Source of the DNA: Pseudomonadota bacterium
Lineage (GTDB): Bacteria > Pseudomonadota > Gammaproteobacteria > Burkholderiales > JABEVD01
Assembly: GCA_021845885.1 (NCBI GenBank)
Contig: JAJZVB010000006.1
Span: 1-34,839, forward strand
DNA length: 34,839 bases
Reading direction: 5' to 3'
Shown: piece by piece, positions 1 to 12,923 of the stretch
How the letters are laid out: each line of letters starts with the position of its first letter
Position numbering within the stretch: position 1 is the first letter of the stretch
Made by a program: the position numbers and the translations under genes
The notes under the pieces: generated by a model
What the model saw: only the letters and a program-made list of their open reading frames with translations
What the model was told of the DNA's origin: nothing
Database searches by the model: none

Positions 1-536
1 TGGGTCTGGTGGGCGAAAGGAGATGGGCAAGGTTCTGCGAAAAACGTGAAATGATCGCGCTTGAGACCGAACGGCTGAAATCGACCTGGGTGAATCCCAG
101 GCTGGTTTCTCCTGCCGATGCCGAGCGCGTCCTTGGGCAGCAGATCGAGCGAGAATACAGTCTTTACGAGCTGCTGAGGCGGCCGGGCGTGAATTATGAA
201 AAACTCATGAGCCTCGATGTTTCGGGCCGATCGGTTCGGGACAGGGAAGTCGCCGACCAGGTCGAAATCCAGGCGAAATACCACGGCTACATCGAGCGCC
301 AGGAAGCCGAGATCGCTCGTCAGATCGAATACGAGGCGCTCACGCTTCCCGCCGACCTCGATTACGGAACGGTGAAGGGGTTGTCCAAGGAAACCCAGCA
401 GATCCTGAATCGCCACAAGCCCGAAACAGTCGGTCAGGCCGCCCGCCTTTCCGGCATCACGCCCGCCGCCATATCGCTCCTGCTCGTTCACCAGAAACGT
501 GGCTTTGCGCTGGGTCAGGAAAAACTTTCGGCATGA
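1..536 (+). CDS. mnmG: MnmG (GidA), tRNA uridine-5-carboxymethylaminomethyl modification enzyme, C-terminal part
   Basis: The open frame runs in from the left edge (GLV GERRWARF, then FCEKRE), so the GTG at base 9 in the ORF track is not the real start; only about 177 C-terminal residues are visible. MnmG with MnmE adds the carboxymethylaminomethyl group to U34 of certain tRNAs, using FAD (N-terminal, outside the window) and a folate donor. The visible part is the helical C-terminal domain that contacts MnmE and tRNA; typical marks are 'RPGVNYEKL', 'QVEIQAKYHGYIERQ' and 'GLSKETQQILNRHKPETVGQAARLSGITPAAISLLLVH'. The stop overlaps the rsmG start as ATGA, which suggests translational coupling. 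The mnmG-rsmG-parAB order is common near replication origins. Identification is firm; the full length cannot be seen. Confidence 0.96.
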   Translation, partial: GLVGERRWARFCEKREMIALETERLKSTWVNPRLVSPADAERVLGQQIEREYSLYELLRRPGVNYEKLMSLDVSGRSVRDREVADQVEIQAKYHGYIERQEAEIARQIEYEALTLPADLDYGTVKGLSKETQQILNRHKPETVGQAARLSGITPAAISLLLVHQKRGFALGQEKLSA

Positions 537-1141
537 GGCTTGAAGAAGGAATGGCAATCCTCGGGTTGGAATTGCCGGCCCTGGCAGTGCAAAAACTGCA
601 CGCCTATGCTGACCTGATCGAAAAGTGGAACAGGGTTTATAATCTGACTGCGATACAGGGCAAGGAAAATATCGTCAGTTACCACCTGCTCGACAGCCTC
701 GCCGTTCTTCCCCATCTTGAGGCGAAGCGCTGCGCGGACGTGGGAAGCGGTGCGGGATTGCCCGGGGTCGTGCTCGCCATCGCCAGGCCGGACTGGGACG
801 TCGTTCTGGTCGAAAGCAACAAAAAAAAGGCGGCATTCCTGCGGCAGACTGCCATAGAGCTCGGGCTTTCCAATGTCGAAGTCATGGCCGAAAGGGTTGA
901 AAACCTGAAGGAAAACGATTTCGATCTGGTGATATCCCGCGCATTTTCCGAAATGGGCGAATTTGCAAGGCTTGCAGCGCCTCTTTGCGCGAAGGGAGGG
1001 TGCCTTGCCGCAATGAAGGGGCGATTCCCGGAGAAGGAGATTGCCAAACTGCCTTCTCCCGTCAAGGTGGAGAAGATCATCCCTCTTTCGGTGCCGGGGG
1101 TGGAAGGGGAACGGCATCTGGTCATCATGAAACTGGAGTAG
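533..1141 (+). CDS. rsmG: RsmG (GidB), 16S rRNA m7G527 methyltransferase
   Basis: RsmG transfers a methyl group from S-adenosylmethionine to N7 of G527 in 16S rRNA; its loss gives low-level streptomycin resistance in several bacteria (family knowledge). The 202-residue length is normal. The family mark 'WNRVYNLTAI' lies at residues 32-41 and SAM motif I 'GSGAGLPG' at 71-78, followed by 'VVLVESNKKKAAFL' for the ribose-binding strand and 'DLVISRAFS' further on. The ATG at 533 shares ATGA with the mnmG stop; an internal ATG at 551 (MAILGLELP) is a possible alternative start. parA begins 3 bp after its stop, so mnmG-rsmG-parA-parB look like one transcription unit. Confidence 0.96.
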   Translation: MRLEEGMAILGLELPALAVQKLHAYADLIEKWNRVYNLTAIQGKENIVSYHLLDSLAVLPHLEAKRCADVGSGAGLPGVVLAIARPDWDVVLVESNKKKAAFLRQTAIELGLSNVEVMAERVENLKENDFDLVISRAFSEMGEFARLAAPLCAKGGCLAAMKGRFPEKEIAKLPSPVKVEKIIPLSVPGVEGERHLVIMKLE

Positions 1142-1144
1142 CCT

Positions 1145-1927
1145 ATGGCGGCGAAGATACTGGCAGTCACCAATCAAAAGGGCGGTGTGGGAAAAACGAC
1201 CACGACAGTCAACCTGGGCGCGAGCCTCGCCGCAGCCAAGCAGAAGGTGTTGCTCGTCGATCTGGATCCCCAGGGCAATGCCACGATGGGCAGCGGCATA
1301 GACAAGGGGGGCCTCGCGAAAACGGTCTATCATCTCCTGCTCCGGGAGCGCACGCTCGAGGAAGTCAGGATGGCCTCGCCCGCAGCTCGGTACGACCTCA
1401 TTCCGGCAAACCGGGAATTGGCGGGCGCCGAAGTCGAGCTCGTCGATTTGCCCAACCGGGAGGTCAGGCTCAAGGAAGCGCTCGAAAAGGTTTCGGCGGA
1501 TTACGACTACATCCTGATAGACTGCCCCCCTGCGCTCAATCTTCTGACTGTCAACGGACTTTGCGCCGCCGATGCGGTGATGATCCCGATGCAATGCGAA
1601 TATTACGCCCTGGAAGGGCTGAGCGACCTGATCAAGACAATCAAACGGGTGAGATCCAAGCTGAATCCCAGTCTCGAGATCGAGGGGCTCTTGAGAACCA
1701 TGTTCGACCCGAGAAACATGCTGGCCCAGCAGGTTTCGGACCAGCTTCAGCAGCATTTCGGAGACAAAGTCTATCGCACCGTCATACCCCGCAATGTCAG
1801 GCTTGCCGAAGCGCCGAGCTTCGGCCTTCCTGCGCTGGTGCACGACAGGAATTCGAAGGGCGCCTCGGCCTATCTGACGCTGGCCGGGGAAATCCTGAAC
1901 CGGCATCATGAAGAAAACGTAAGGTGA
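1145..1927 (+). CDS. parA: ParA (Soj) chromosome-partitioning ATPase
   Basis: This 260-residue P-loop ATPase has the deviant Walker A motif 'KGGVGKTT' at residues 12-19, the 'DLDPQGNATMGSG' segment and 'LIDCPPALNLLTVN' carrying the Walker A'/B region. ParA dimers bind the nucleoid non-specifically and ParB-parS complexes trigger ATP hydrolysis, which moves the origin region apart. It lies directly upstream of parB, overlapping it or nearly so, which marks it as the chromosomal ParA; a second ParA-like gene without a ParB partner occurs at 14121. Start ATG at 1145 is 3 bp after the rsmG stop. No parS site was found in the window. Confidence 0.96.
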   Translation: MAAKILAVTNQKGGVGKTTTTVNLGASLAAAKQKVLLVDLDPQGNATMGSGIDKGGLAKTVYHLLLRERTLEEVRMASPAARYDLIPANRELAGAEVELVDLPNREVRLKEALEKVSADYDYILIDCPPALNLLTVNGLCAADAVMIPMQCEYYALEGLSDLIKTIKRVRSKLNPSLEIEGLLRTMFDPRNMLAQQVSDQLQQHFGDKVYRTVIPRNVRLAEAPSFGLPALVHDRNSKGASAYLTLAGEILNRHHEENVR

Positions 1928-1935
1928 GCAAACAC

Positions 1936-2763
1936 ATGACGAAATTGAAGGGATTGGGCAGGGGGCTGGAGGCCCTGCTGGGGAGCGAAGAAGAATCGGC
2001 GGGAGAAATGCGCAAGCTTTCCGTGAAGGACCTTCGGCCCGGGAAATATCAACCCAGAAGCAGGATGGACGAGGAATCGTTGAGGCATCTCGCGGAATCG
2101 ATCAAGTCGCAGGGGGTGATGCAGCCCATTCTGGCCCGCCCGGTCGGGGAAGGCCAATACGAAATCATCGCAGGGGAGCGGCGCTGGCGCGCTTCCCAGC
2201 TTGCAGGCCTGGAAGAGGTTCCCGTCCTGATCAGGGAAGTTCCGGACGAAGCCGCGCTTTCCATGGCGCTCATCGAAAACATCCAGCGGGAGGAGCTGAA
2301 TCCGCTGGAACAGGCCATGGGCATACAGCGCCTGGTCGACGAATTCGGCATGACCCACCAGGAAGCGGCCGATGCAGTGGGTTATTCAAGAAGTGCGACG
2401 AGCAACCTGCTGCGCCTCCTGAACCTGACCGATCCCGTCCAGGAGCTCCTTATGCAGGGAAAAATAGACATGGGGCATGCCAGGGCTTTGCTCAGCCTCG
2501 CCAATGCCGAACAGGTCGAGGCCGCCAATCTCATCGCTAAAAAGCAGTATTCAGTCAGGGAGGCGGAGCGGCTCGTCCAGTCCATGCAGAAGGAGAAGCG
2601 GGAAAAAAGAGTGGACAGGGACGTGATCAGGCTCCAGGAGGAAATCTCGGAGCGGCTCGGGACGGGCGTGAAAATCAGTCACGGCCAGAAGGGGAACGGG
2701 CGGATCACGATAGAATATACGAGCCTCGAGCATCTCGACACGATACTCGGCAGGCTGGACTGA
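1936..2763 (+). CDS. parB: ParB (Spo0J) centromere-binding CTPase
   Basis: ParB binds parS sites near the origin and spreads as a CTP-dependent sliding clamp, stimulating ParA. The 275-residue protein starts 'MTKLKGLGRGLEALLG', the usual ParA-interacting N-terminus. The CTP-binding motifs 'GERRWRA' (80-86) and 'ENIQREELNPLEQA' (114-127) are intact, followed by a helix-turn-helix around 140-160 ('MTHQEAADAVGYSRSATSNLLRLL') and a C-terminal dimerisation region. The ORF track begins at GTG 1924, which overlaps the parA stop as GTGA. I prefer ATG 1936 because 'aaggtgag' at 1921-1928 gives a Shine-Dalgarno site at normal distance and the N-terminus then fits the family. The 1924 start adds only four residues and cannot be excluded. 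Confidence 0.94.
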   Translation: MTKLKGLGRGLEALLGSEEESAGEMRKLSVKDLRPGKYQPRSRMDEESLRHLAESIKSQGVMQPILARPVGEGQYEIIAGERRWRASQLAGLEEVPVLIREVPDEAALSMALIENIQREELNPLEQAMGIQRLVDEFGMTHQEAADAVGYSRSATSNLLRLLNLTDPVQELLMQGKIDMGHARALLSLANAEQVEAANLIAKKQYSVREAERLVQSMQKEKREKRVDRDVIRLQEEISERLGTGVKISHGQKGNGRITIEYTSLEHLDTILGRLD

Positions 2764-2773
2764 TCATTGCTGT

Positions 2774-2802
2774 TTGACAGGGGATGAAAACGTTGCTACC
2801 AT
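2774..2802 (+). promoter_or_regulatory. Predicted sigma70 promoter of the atp operon
   Basis: A perfect -35 hexamer TTGACA (2774-2779) is followed after 17 bp by TACCAT (2797-2802), which matches the -10 consensus at four of six bases. Transcription would begin near 2809, just upstream of the preferred atpI start at 2826. This is sequence inference; the parB transcript could also read through. Confidence 0.55.
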
Positions 2803-2825
2803 CCTCGCGATTGTCTGATGGCGCG

Positions 2826-4303
<1,478 letters not shown>

Positions 4304-4335
4304 GCAAGCGGGAATTAACCGAAGAAAGATATTGC

Positions 4336-4806
4336 ATGAACATTAATGCAACCCTTCTCGGCCAGACGATCATGTTCGTCATGTTCGTCTGGTTCTGCAT
4401 GAAATACATTTGGCCTCCCATCACCAATGCCATGGGGGAACGCGCGAAGCGCATCGCCGACGGACTGGCGGCCGGCGAGCGCGGCAAATCCGAGCTCGAT
4501 CTTGCCACCAAGCGCTCCCTCGAAATCCTGCACGAGGCGAAGCAGAAGGCCGCTGAAGTGATCGCCCAGGCTGAGCATCGCGCGGCGCAGATCATCGACG
4601 AAGCGAAGTCCGATGCCAAGGAAGAGGGAGAGCGCCTGCTCTCCGGCGCAAAGGCCGAAATCGAGCAGGAAGTGTTTCGTGCGCGCGAAGCCCTGAGGGA
4701 TCAGGTGGCGGCGCTTGCCGTGGCCGGTGCGGAAAAGATCCTGCGCCAGGAAGTGAACGCCGCAAAGCATGCTGAACTGCTCAAGTCCATCCAGGGCGAA
4801 CTGTAA
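4336..4806 (+). CDS. atpF: ATP synthase F0 subunit b
   Basis: Subunit b is the peripheral stalk that holds F1 against rotation. The 156-residue protein has one N-terminal membrane helix ('[25 protein letters not shown]') followed by a long charged coiled coil rich in Ala, Glu, Lys and Arg, exactly the family layout and length. 'WPPI' at the membrane exit is conserved. It is followed 9 bp later by atpH, whose product binds the b C-terminus. Only one b gene is present and no b' copy is seen, as expected for a non-photosynthetic proteobacterium. Confidence 0.97.
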   Translation: MNINATLLGQTIMFVMFVWFCMKYIWPPITNAMGERAKRIADGLAAGERGKSELDLATKRSLEILHEAKQKAAEVIAQAEHRAAQIIDEAKSDAKEEGERLLSGAKAEIEQEVFRAREALRDQVAALAVAGAEKILRQEVNAAKHAELLKSIQGEL

Positions 4807-4815
4807 AGGACCGTC

Positions 4816-5352
4816 ATGGCGGAGATCGTTACCATAGCGAGACCCTACGCAGAGGCGGTTTTCCGTCTGGCCAAGGGAAAAAATGCCCTGAACGACTGGT
4901 CGGAAAGGCTGGCTTATCTTTCGGCCGTGGTTCAGGATCCGCAGATGCAGTTCTGCATTCAGGATCCGAATGTCGTCCCTTCCAGGATCGAGGCCCTGAT
5001 TGTTTCCGTTTGCGGCAAAAAGCTCGACGAAATGGGGAAGAATTTCGTCAGGGAATTGATTCACAACGGGCGTCTTTCCGTGCTGCCGCAGATTGCCGAA
5101 CTGTATGAAGCGATGAAGGCGGAAGAGGGCGGCGTGCTCGAGGCGAAATTGACTTCCGCGTATCCCATGACCAAGGCGCAGATCCAGGACATGGTGAAAG
5201 GTCTGGAAGGCAAGTTCGGGAAAAAGATCATGGCCACCGCGGATGTGGACTCTGAGCTGATCGGCGGAGTCAGGATCGTGATCGGTGACGATGTGATCGA
5301 TGCGTCGGTGCGCGGCAAGTTACAGGCGATGGCATTCGCCCTTACAAGATAG
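4816..5352 (+). CDS. atpH: ATP synthase F1 subunit delta
   Basis: Delta (the OSCP homologue) joins the b stalk to the top of the alpha3beta3 head. The 178-residue sequence begins '[13 protein letters not shown]', the family N-terminal signature, and ends with the strand '[11 protein letters not shown]' type motif (here '[28 protein letters not shown]'), which is the conserved C-terminal PROSITE-like signature. 'AAGGA' shortly before the ATG at 4816 is a good ribosome site. The gene lies in the normal position between atpF and atpA. Confidence 0.97.
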   Translation: MAEIVTIARPYAEAVFRLAKGKNALNDWSERLAYLSAVVQDPQMQFCIQDPNVVPSRIEALIVSVCGKKLDEMGKNFVRELIHNGRLSVLPQIAELYEAMKAEEGGVLEAKLTSAYPMTKAQIQDMVKGLEGKFGKKIMATADVDSELIGGVRIVIGDDVIDASVRGKLQAMAFALTR

Positions 5353-5360
5353 GAGTTATC

Positions 5361-6902
<1,542 letters not shown>

Positions 6903-6910
6903 GAGTCAGC

Positions 6911-7777
6911 ATGGCTGGTGGGAAAGAGATTAGGACGAAGATAAAGAGCGTCCAGAACACCCAGAAGATCACGCGGGCCATGGAAATGGTCGCTGCGGCG
7001 AAGATGCGCAAGGCACAGGACAGGATGCGCACGGCCCGTCCTTACGGCGAAAAAATGCGCAATGTCGCTGCGCACATGAGCCGCGCCCACCCCGAGTACA
7101 CCCACCCCTTCATGTCGGAGCGCGGGAATTCGAAGCGCGTTGGCATCATCGTGGTGAGTTCGGACAAGGGACTGTGCGGCGGATTGAACACCAATGTGCT
7201 CAGGCTTGTTCTCGGCAAAATGAGGGCCTGGGAGCAGGAAGGGGTTCAGGTCGATGCTTGCGCAATCGGAAACAAGGGTCTGGGATTCCTGCAGAGGCTG
7301 GGCGCGAATGTCGTTTCGAGCGTGACAGGGCTTGGCGACACGCCCCATCTCGACAAGCTGATCGGCCCGGTCAAGGTGATGCTCGACGCCTATGCGGAAG
7401 GCAGGCTCGATTCGCTCCACGTGTTCTACACGAAGTTCGTCAACACGATGAAGCAGGAGGCGATGATGGAACAGCTTCTCCCTCTGAAGAGCGAGAAACT
7501 CGAAGGCGCTCACGGGGTCTGGGACTACATTTACGAACCTGACGCCAAGAACGTGATCGATCTGGTTTTGAGGCGCTATATCGAAGCGCTGATTTACCAG
7601 GCCGTCGCAGAAAACATGGCTTCCGAGCAAAGCGCCAGGATGGTGGCCATGAAGGCGGCTTCCGACAATGCCGGAAACGTGATCGGGGAGCTCAAGCTGA
7701 TTTACAACAAGACTCGCCAGGCTGCGATTACCAAGGAACTTGCGGAAATCTGCGCAGGTGCCGCTGCAGTCGGATAA
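6911..7777 (+). CDS. atpG: ATP synthase F1 subunit gamma
   Basis: Gamma is the central rotor shaft. The 288-residue sequence has the N-terminal coiled-coil helix '[34 protein letters not shown]' and the C-terminal helix with '[44 protein letters not shown]', both highly conserved family marks, surrounding a Rossmann-like middle domain ('[13 protein letters not shown]'). AGGAG lies upstream of ATG 6911, 8 bp after the atpA stop. Nothing unusual is seen. Confidence 0.98.
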   Translation: MAGGKEIRTKIKSVQNTQKITRAMEMVAAAKMRKAQDRMRTARPYGEKMRNVAAHMSRAHPEYTHPFMSERGNSKRVGIIVVSSDKGLCGGLNTNVLRLVLGKMRAWEQEGVQVDACAIGNKGLGFLQRLGANVVSSVTGLGDTPHLDKLIGPVKVMLDAYAEGRLDSLHVFYTKFVNTMKQEAMMEQLLPLKSEKLEGAHGVWDYIYEPDAKNVIDLVLRRYIEALIYQAVAENMASEQSARMVAMKAASDNAGNVIGELKLIYNKTRQAAITKELAEICAGAAAVG

Positions 7778-7795
7778 AGCTTTTTATTAGATTAG

Positions 7796-9184
<1,389 letters not shown>

Positions 9185-9192
9185 GGGAAGCC

Positions 9193-9615
9193 ATGGCAAT
9201 GACCATGCATGTCGATATCGTCAGCGCGGAAGAAACCTTCTTTTCCGGATTGGCCGAATTTGTCGCCGCGCCTTCGATATTGGGCGAGGTAGGGGTCTAT
9301 CCCCGCCATGCGCCGATGCTGACCAGGCTGAAGCCTGGCTCGGTCAGGGTGAAGCGGGCGATGAGCGAAGAAGAAGAGCTTGTCTACGTTTCCGGAGGAA
9401 TACTCGAAGTTCAGCCTGACGTGGTGACGGTTCTGGCCGATTCCGCCATCAGGGGGGAAGATCTGGACGAGGCGAAGGCCATTGAAGCGAAGCAGAGGGC
9501 CGAGGAGGCGATGAAGGACAGATCCGCGGCCATCGAGTTCGCAAGGGCCGAGGCCGAACTGGCGGAGGCCATAGCTCAACTTGCGGCGATCCAGAAACTG
9601 AGAAAGAAACGCTGA
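9193..9615 (+). CDS. atpC: ATP synthase F1 subunit epsilon
   Basis: Epsilon links gamma to the c-ring and can inhibit ATP hydrolysis. From ATG 9193 it has 140 residues: a beta-sandwich ('[15 protein letters not shown]', '[19 protein letters not shown]', '[19 protein letters not shown]') and a two-helix C-terminal domain rich in Glu, Ala and Lys. The ORF track starts at GTG 9181, overlapping the atpD stop as GTGA; I prefer 9193 because 'gaggga' sits just upstream as ribosome site and the extra four residues (MREA) are not family-like. Last gene of the atp operon, followed by a strong terminator. Confidence 0.96.
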   Translation: MAMTMHVDIVSAEETFFSGLAEFVAAPSILGEVGVYPRHAPMLTRLKPGSVRVKRAMSEEEELVYVSGGILEVQPDVVTVLADSAIRGEDLDEAKAIEAKQRAEEAMKDRSAAIEFARAEAELAEAIAQLAAIQKLRKKR

Positions 9616-9622
9616 AAGCAAT

Positions 9623-9654
9623 GTAAAAAAGGCAGCTTTGGCTGCCTTTTTTAC
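9623..9654 (+). terminator. Intrinsic terminator of the atp operon
   Basis: A perfect 14-bp inverted repeat, GTAAAAAAGGCAGC / GCTGCCTTTTTTAC, encloses a TTTG loop eight bases after the atpC stop. The GC core GGCAGC/GCTGCC followed by six T is a classic Rho-independent terminator, and the A-run makes it symmetric so it could act on both strands. Confidence 0.93.
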
Positions 9655-9678
9655 TACCGGCTTTCTCTATGCCATAAT
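9650..9678 (+). promoter_or_regulatory. Predicted promoter of glmU-glmS
   Basis: TTTACT (9650-9655), 17 bp, then CATAAT (9673-9678). The -10 matches the consensus at five of six bases. It lies after the atp terminator, where a new promoter is expected. The predicted start of transcription (about 9684-9686) nearly coincides with the glmU ATG at 9687, so the mRNA may be leaderless. Confidence 0.5.
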
Positions 9679-9686
9679 AGCACGCT

Positions 9687-11054
9687 ATGTCGAAATCCAG
9701 CCTGAACATTGTCATACTTGCAGCCGGAAAGGGAACGAGGATGTATTCGTCCATTCCCAAGGTGTTGCACAAGCTGGCGGGAATGCCGATGATTTCGCAT
9801 GTGGTGAATGCCGCAAAGCGCCTCGACCCGAACCGCATCTGCGTGGTTTACGGACATGGCGGGGAAGCCGTCCCTGCTGCGCTGGGAAGCGACGAATTGT
9901 CCTTTGCGCTACAGGAGCCTCAGCTTGGCACGGGACATGCAGTTCAGACGGCCATACCGCATCTGGAGGGAACCGGATCGGCCCTGATACTTTACGGGGA
10001 TGTCCCGCTGATCAAGACCTCCACCCTGGAAAAAATGCTCGGAAAACCCGATTGCCTGACCCTGCTCACGGTCGAGCTTGAGAATCCCAAGGGCTACGGA
10101 AGAATCCTGCGCGATGATATGGGCAAGATAGAAAGAATCGTCGAGGAAAAGGATGCGGCTCCCGGTGAAAAGGCGATCAGGGAAGTGAACACGGGAATAA
10201 TGGCCGCGCCGGTCGAGATGCTGAAATCCTGGGTAGCGCAATTGAGGAACGACAATGCGCAGCAGGAATACTATCTCACCGACATCGTGGAAATGGCAGT
10301 CAGGGACGGCATTCCGGTCCAATCCGTGCAGCCCGATGACGTCAGGGAAGTGAGGGGGGTCAACGACAGGAGTCAGCTTGCCGAACTGGAAAGAGCCTTC
10401 CAGTCCGAGCGGGCCCGGGAACTCATGAAAAAGGGGGTGGGGCTCGCCGATCCGGCCAGAATCGACATCAGGGGAAGCCTCGATTGCGGAATGGACGTCT
10501 ATATCGACATCAACTGCCTTTTCGAGGGGGAAGTGAAGCTCGGCAATAAGGTCAGGATAGGTGCCCATTCGGTTCTGAGGAACGCCGAAATTCAGGACGG
10601 GACGGAAGTGGCGCCTTTCAGCCATATAGAGGGGGCTGTCATCGCGAAGAACTGCAGAATAGGCCCTTATGCCAGAATCAGGCCAGGCACTGTTCTCGGC
10701 GAAGAAGCCCATGTCGGCAACTTCGTCGAAATCAAGAACAGCAGGGTGGGCAACAAAAGCAAGGCGAACCATCTGAGTTATATCGGCGATGCGGACATCG
10801 GAAAAAACGTCAATATCGGTGCGGGAACGATCACCTGCAATTACGACGGCGCGAACAAGCACATGACACTGATCGAAGACGACGCCTTCATCGGATCCGA
10901 CACGCAGCTGGTTGCGCCCGTTACCGTAGGAAAAGGCGCCACGATAGGCGCTGGATCGACAATCACCCGGAATACGCCGCAAGGGGGGTTGACGCTGTCC
11001 AGAAGCAAGCAGGTTCATGTCGAACACTGGAAAAGGCCCGTGAAAAAGGGATAA
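9687..11054 (+). CDS. glmU: GlmU, bifunctional GlcNAc-1-P uridyltransferase / GlcN-1-P acetyltransferase
   Basis: GlmU makes UDP-GlcNAc from glucosamine-1-phosphate in two steps (acetylation in the C-terminal domain, uridylylation in the N-terminal domain), feeding peptidoglycan and LPS synthesis. The 455-residue length is standard. The nucleotidyltransferase motif 'LAAGKGTRM' is at residues 11-19; '[13 protein letters not shown]' and 'EVNTGIMA' follow; the second half is a left-handed beta-helix of hexapeptide repeats with '[44 protein letters not shown]', the acetyltransferase active-site region. No Shine-Dalgarno is visible before ATG 9687. glmS follows 4 bp later, so both probably share a transcript. 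Confidence 0.98.
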   Translation: MSKSSLNIVILAAGKGTRMYSSIPKVLHKLAGMPMISHVVNAAKRLDPNRICVVYGHGGEAVPAALGSDELSFALQEPQLGTGHAVQTAIPHLEGTGSALILYGDVPLIKTSTLEKMLGKPDCLTLLTVELENPKGYGRILRDDMGKIERIVEEKDAAPGEKAIREVNTGIMAAPVEMLKSWVAQLRNDNAQQEYYLTDIVEMAVRDGIPVQSVQPDDVREVRGVNDRSQLAELERAFQSERARELMKKGVGLADPARIDIRGSLDCGMDVYIDINCLFEGEVKLGNKVRIGAHSVLRNAEIQDGTEVAPFSHIEGAVIAKNCRIGPYARIRPGTVLGEEAHVGNFVEIKNSRVGNKSKANHLSYIGDADIGKNVNIGAGTITCNYDGANKHMTLIEDDAFIGSDTQLVAPVTVGKGATIGAGSTITRNTPQGGLTLSRSKQVHVEHWKRPVKKG

Positions 11055-11058
11055 AAGC

Positions 11059-12882
11059 ATGTGCGGAATCGTCGGCGCAGTGGCGCAAAGAAATGTGGTA
11101 CCCATCCTGATAGAGGGGCTGAAGCGCCTTGAATACAGGGGATATGATTCGGCCGGACTGGCTGTGATCAACGGGGGATTGTCCAGAATCAGGAGCGCAG
11201 GGAGGGTGGGCGAGCTCGCGGCCCTGTCCAGGAATGTCAGGGGGAATATCGGCATAGCGCATACCCGCTGGGCGACCCACGGCGCACCCACCGAAAGGAA
11301 TGCCCATCCCCATGCCAGCAGGGACGAAATTGCAGTCGTTCACAACGGCATCATAGAAAATCACGTCGAGCTCAGAAGGAAGCTCGAAAAGCTCGGCTAT
11401 CATTTCGAGTCCGAGACCGATACCGAGGTGATCGCGCACCTCGTTCACCATTACTACCGGGAAAGCCGAGACCTTCTTGCCGCAACCCGCTCTGCGGTCA
11501 AGGAGCTCAAGGGCGCTTACGCCATTGCGATAGTGAGCCATGACTCACAGGAAAGGATGGTTTGCGCGAGGGAAGGCAGCCCCCTGCTGCTGGGCCTGGG
11601 CATAGAAGAAAATTTCGTCGCATCGGACGCCTCCGCGCTTCTTCCCGTGACGAGGAAAATGGTTTATCTGGAAGACGGCGATGTGGCCGACATAGGCCTC
11701 TTCGAGCACAAGATTTACGACAGGGAAGGTCATGTCGCAAAGCGCGACGCTTACCTCAGCGAGCTCAGCGCGGAAACAACCGAGCTCGGCAAATACCGCC
11801 ATTTCATGCAGAAGGAAATCTTCGAGCAGCCTAAGGCCATTGCGGATACCATCGACGTGGCGATCAACGAGCTGGGATTTTCCCCCCTGCTTTTCGGGCC
11901 TGATGGCGAAAGCATACTCAGCGAGATCGACAGCGTCACGATCATTGCCTGCGGAACGAGTTACCATGCCGGGCTCGTGGCGAAGTACTGGATCGAAAGC
12001 CTGGCCGGCATTCCCTGCCAGACCGAGGTCGCCAGCGAATACCGCTACAGGGAAAGCGTTTGCAATCCGGATACGCTGATCGTCACCATATCGCAGTCGG
12101 GGGAAACTGCCGACACCCTGGCCGCGCTCAACCATGCCAAAGCCAGGGGGCAGACGAAGACGCTCTCGGTTTGCAACGTCGACGAGAGCGCGCTGATCAG
12201 GCAGTCCAAACTGCGCTTTCTGACGAGGGCCGGACCCGAGATCGGGGTGGCGTCGACTAAAGCCTTCACCACGCAGCTTGTGGCGCTTTTCCTGTTCACC
12301 CTGACGCTCGCAAAAATCAAGGGAAGGCTTCCGATCGAGCAGGAAGCCGAGCACATCGAATCGCTCAGGCGTCTTCCCCATGCCGTCAACCATGCGCTTG
12401 AAATTGAACCTCAGATCGTCAGGTGGGCGGAAAAATTCTCGGAAAAACACCATGCGCTTTTCCTCGCCCGGGGCATTCATTATCCGATCGCCCTCGAAGG
12501 GGCGCTGAAGCTCAAGGAAATATCCTATATCCATGCTGAAGCCTATCCTGCAGGGGAATTGAAGCATGGCCCGCTCGCCCTTGTGGACAGCAACATGCCC
12601 GTGGTCGCAGTCGCCCCGAGCGATGTCCTGCTCGAGAAGCTCAAATCCAACCTCCAGGAAGTCCGGGCAAGAGGCGGCGAGCTCTACGTCGTTGCCGACG
12701 AAGACTCCCATTTCATGGAAGAGGCTTCCGTACACGTCATCAGAATGGCGGAGCACGCAGGATATCTGAGCCCGATCCTGCACGCGATCCCGCTCCAGCT
12801 GCTCGCCTATCACGCGGCCTTGCAGAAGGGAACTGACGTGGACAAGCCGAGGAATCTCGCCAAGTCGGTGACGGTGGAGTAG
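11059..12882 (+). CDS. glmS: GlmS, glutamine-fructose-6-phosphate aminotransferase (isomerizing)
   Basis: GlmS converts fructose-6-phosphate and glutamine to glucosamine-6-phosphate, the entry step to UDP-GlcNAc. The 607-residue protein starts 'MCGIVGAV', exposing Cys as the N-terminal nucleophile of the class II glutaminase domain ('YRGYDSAG', 'HTRWATHG', 'HNGIIENH'). Two SIS sugar-isomerase domains follow ('[19 protein letters not shown]', '[13 protein letters not shown]'), and the C-terminus '[15 protein letters not shown]' is the conserved tail that shields the active site. The ribosome site AAGGGA lies in the end of glmU. No glmS ribozyme leader is possible in the 4-bp gap. A 7-bp hairpin spans the stop codon. 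Confidence 0.98.
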   Translation: MCGIVGAVAQRNVVPILIEGLKRLEYRGYDSAGLAVINGGLSRIRSAGRVGELAALSRNVRGNIGIAHTRWATHGAPTERNAHPHASRDEIAVVHNGIIENHVELRRKLEKLGYHFESETDTEVIAHLVHHYYRESRDLLAATRSAVKELKGAYAIAIVSHDSQERMVCAREGSPLLLGLGIEENFVASDASALLPVTRKMVYLEDGDVADIGLFEHKIYDREGHVAKRDAYLSELSAETTELGKYRHFMQKEIFEQPKAIADTIDVAINELGFSPLLFGPDGESILSEIDSVTIIACGTSYHAGLVAKYWIESLAGIPCQTEVASEYRYRESVCNPDTLIVTISQSGETADTLAALNHAKARGQTKTLSVCNVDESALIRQSKLRFLTRAGPEIGVASTKAFTTQLVALFLFTLTLAKIKGRLPIEQEAEHIESLRRLPHAVNHALEIEPQIVRWAEKFSEKHHALFLARGIHYPIALEGALKLKEISYIHAEAYPAGELKHGPLALVDSNMPVVAVAPSDVLLEKLKSNLQEVRARGGELYVVADEDSHFMEEASVHVIRMAEHAGYLSPILHAIPLQLLAYHAALQKGTDVDKPRNLAKSVTVE

Positions 12883-12889
12883 CCGTCAC
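12868..12889 (+). other. Hairpin across the glmS stop codon
   Basis: GTGACGG (12868-12874) and CCGTCAC (12883-12889) form a perfect 7-bp stem with an 8-base loop that contains the TAG stop region. On the + strand it is followed by AAAAATG rather than a T-run, so it is not a standard intrinsic terminator; it may protect the 3' end or be incidental. Confidence 0.5.
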
Positions 12890-12923
12890 AAAAATGCAAT
12901 GAAGGTGCTGATATAGTCAGGAA

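Noticed and set aside
515-1909. 464-aa ORF on the - strand opposite rsmG and parA
   Set aside because: Antisense to two well-supported conserved genes; no family resemblance.
7418-7433. Another CACGTG core in atpG as a possible parS site
   Set aside because: Flanks do not match either parS consensus variant; expected by chance in coding DNA.
11055-11058. glmS leader riboswitch-ribozyme
   Set aside because: The glmU-glmS gap is 4 bp, too short for a ribozyme; this element is mostly found in Firmicutes.
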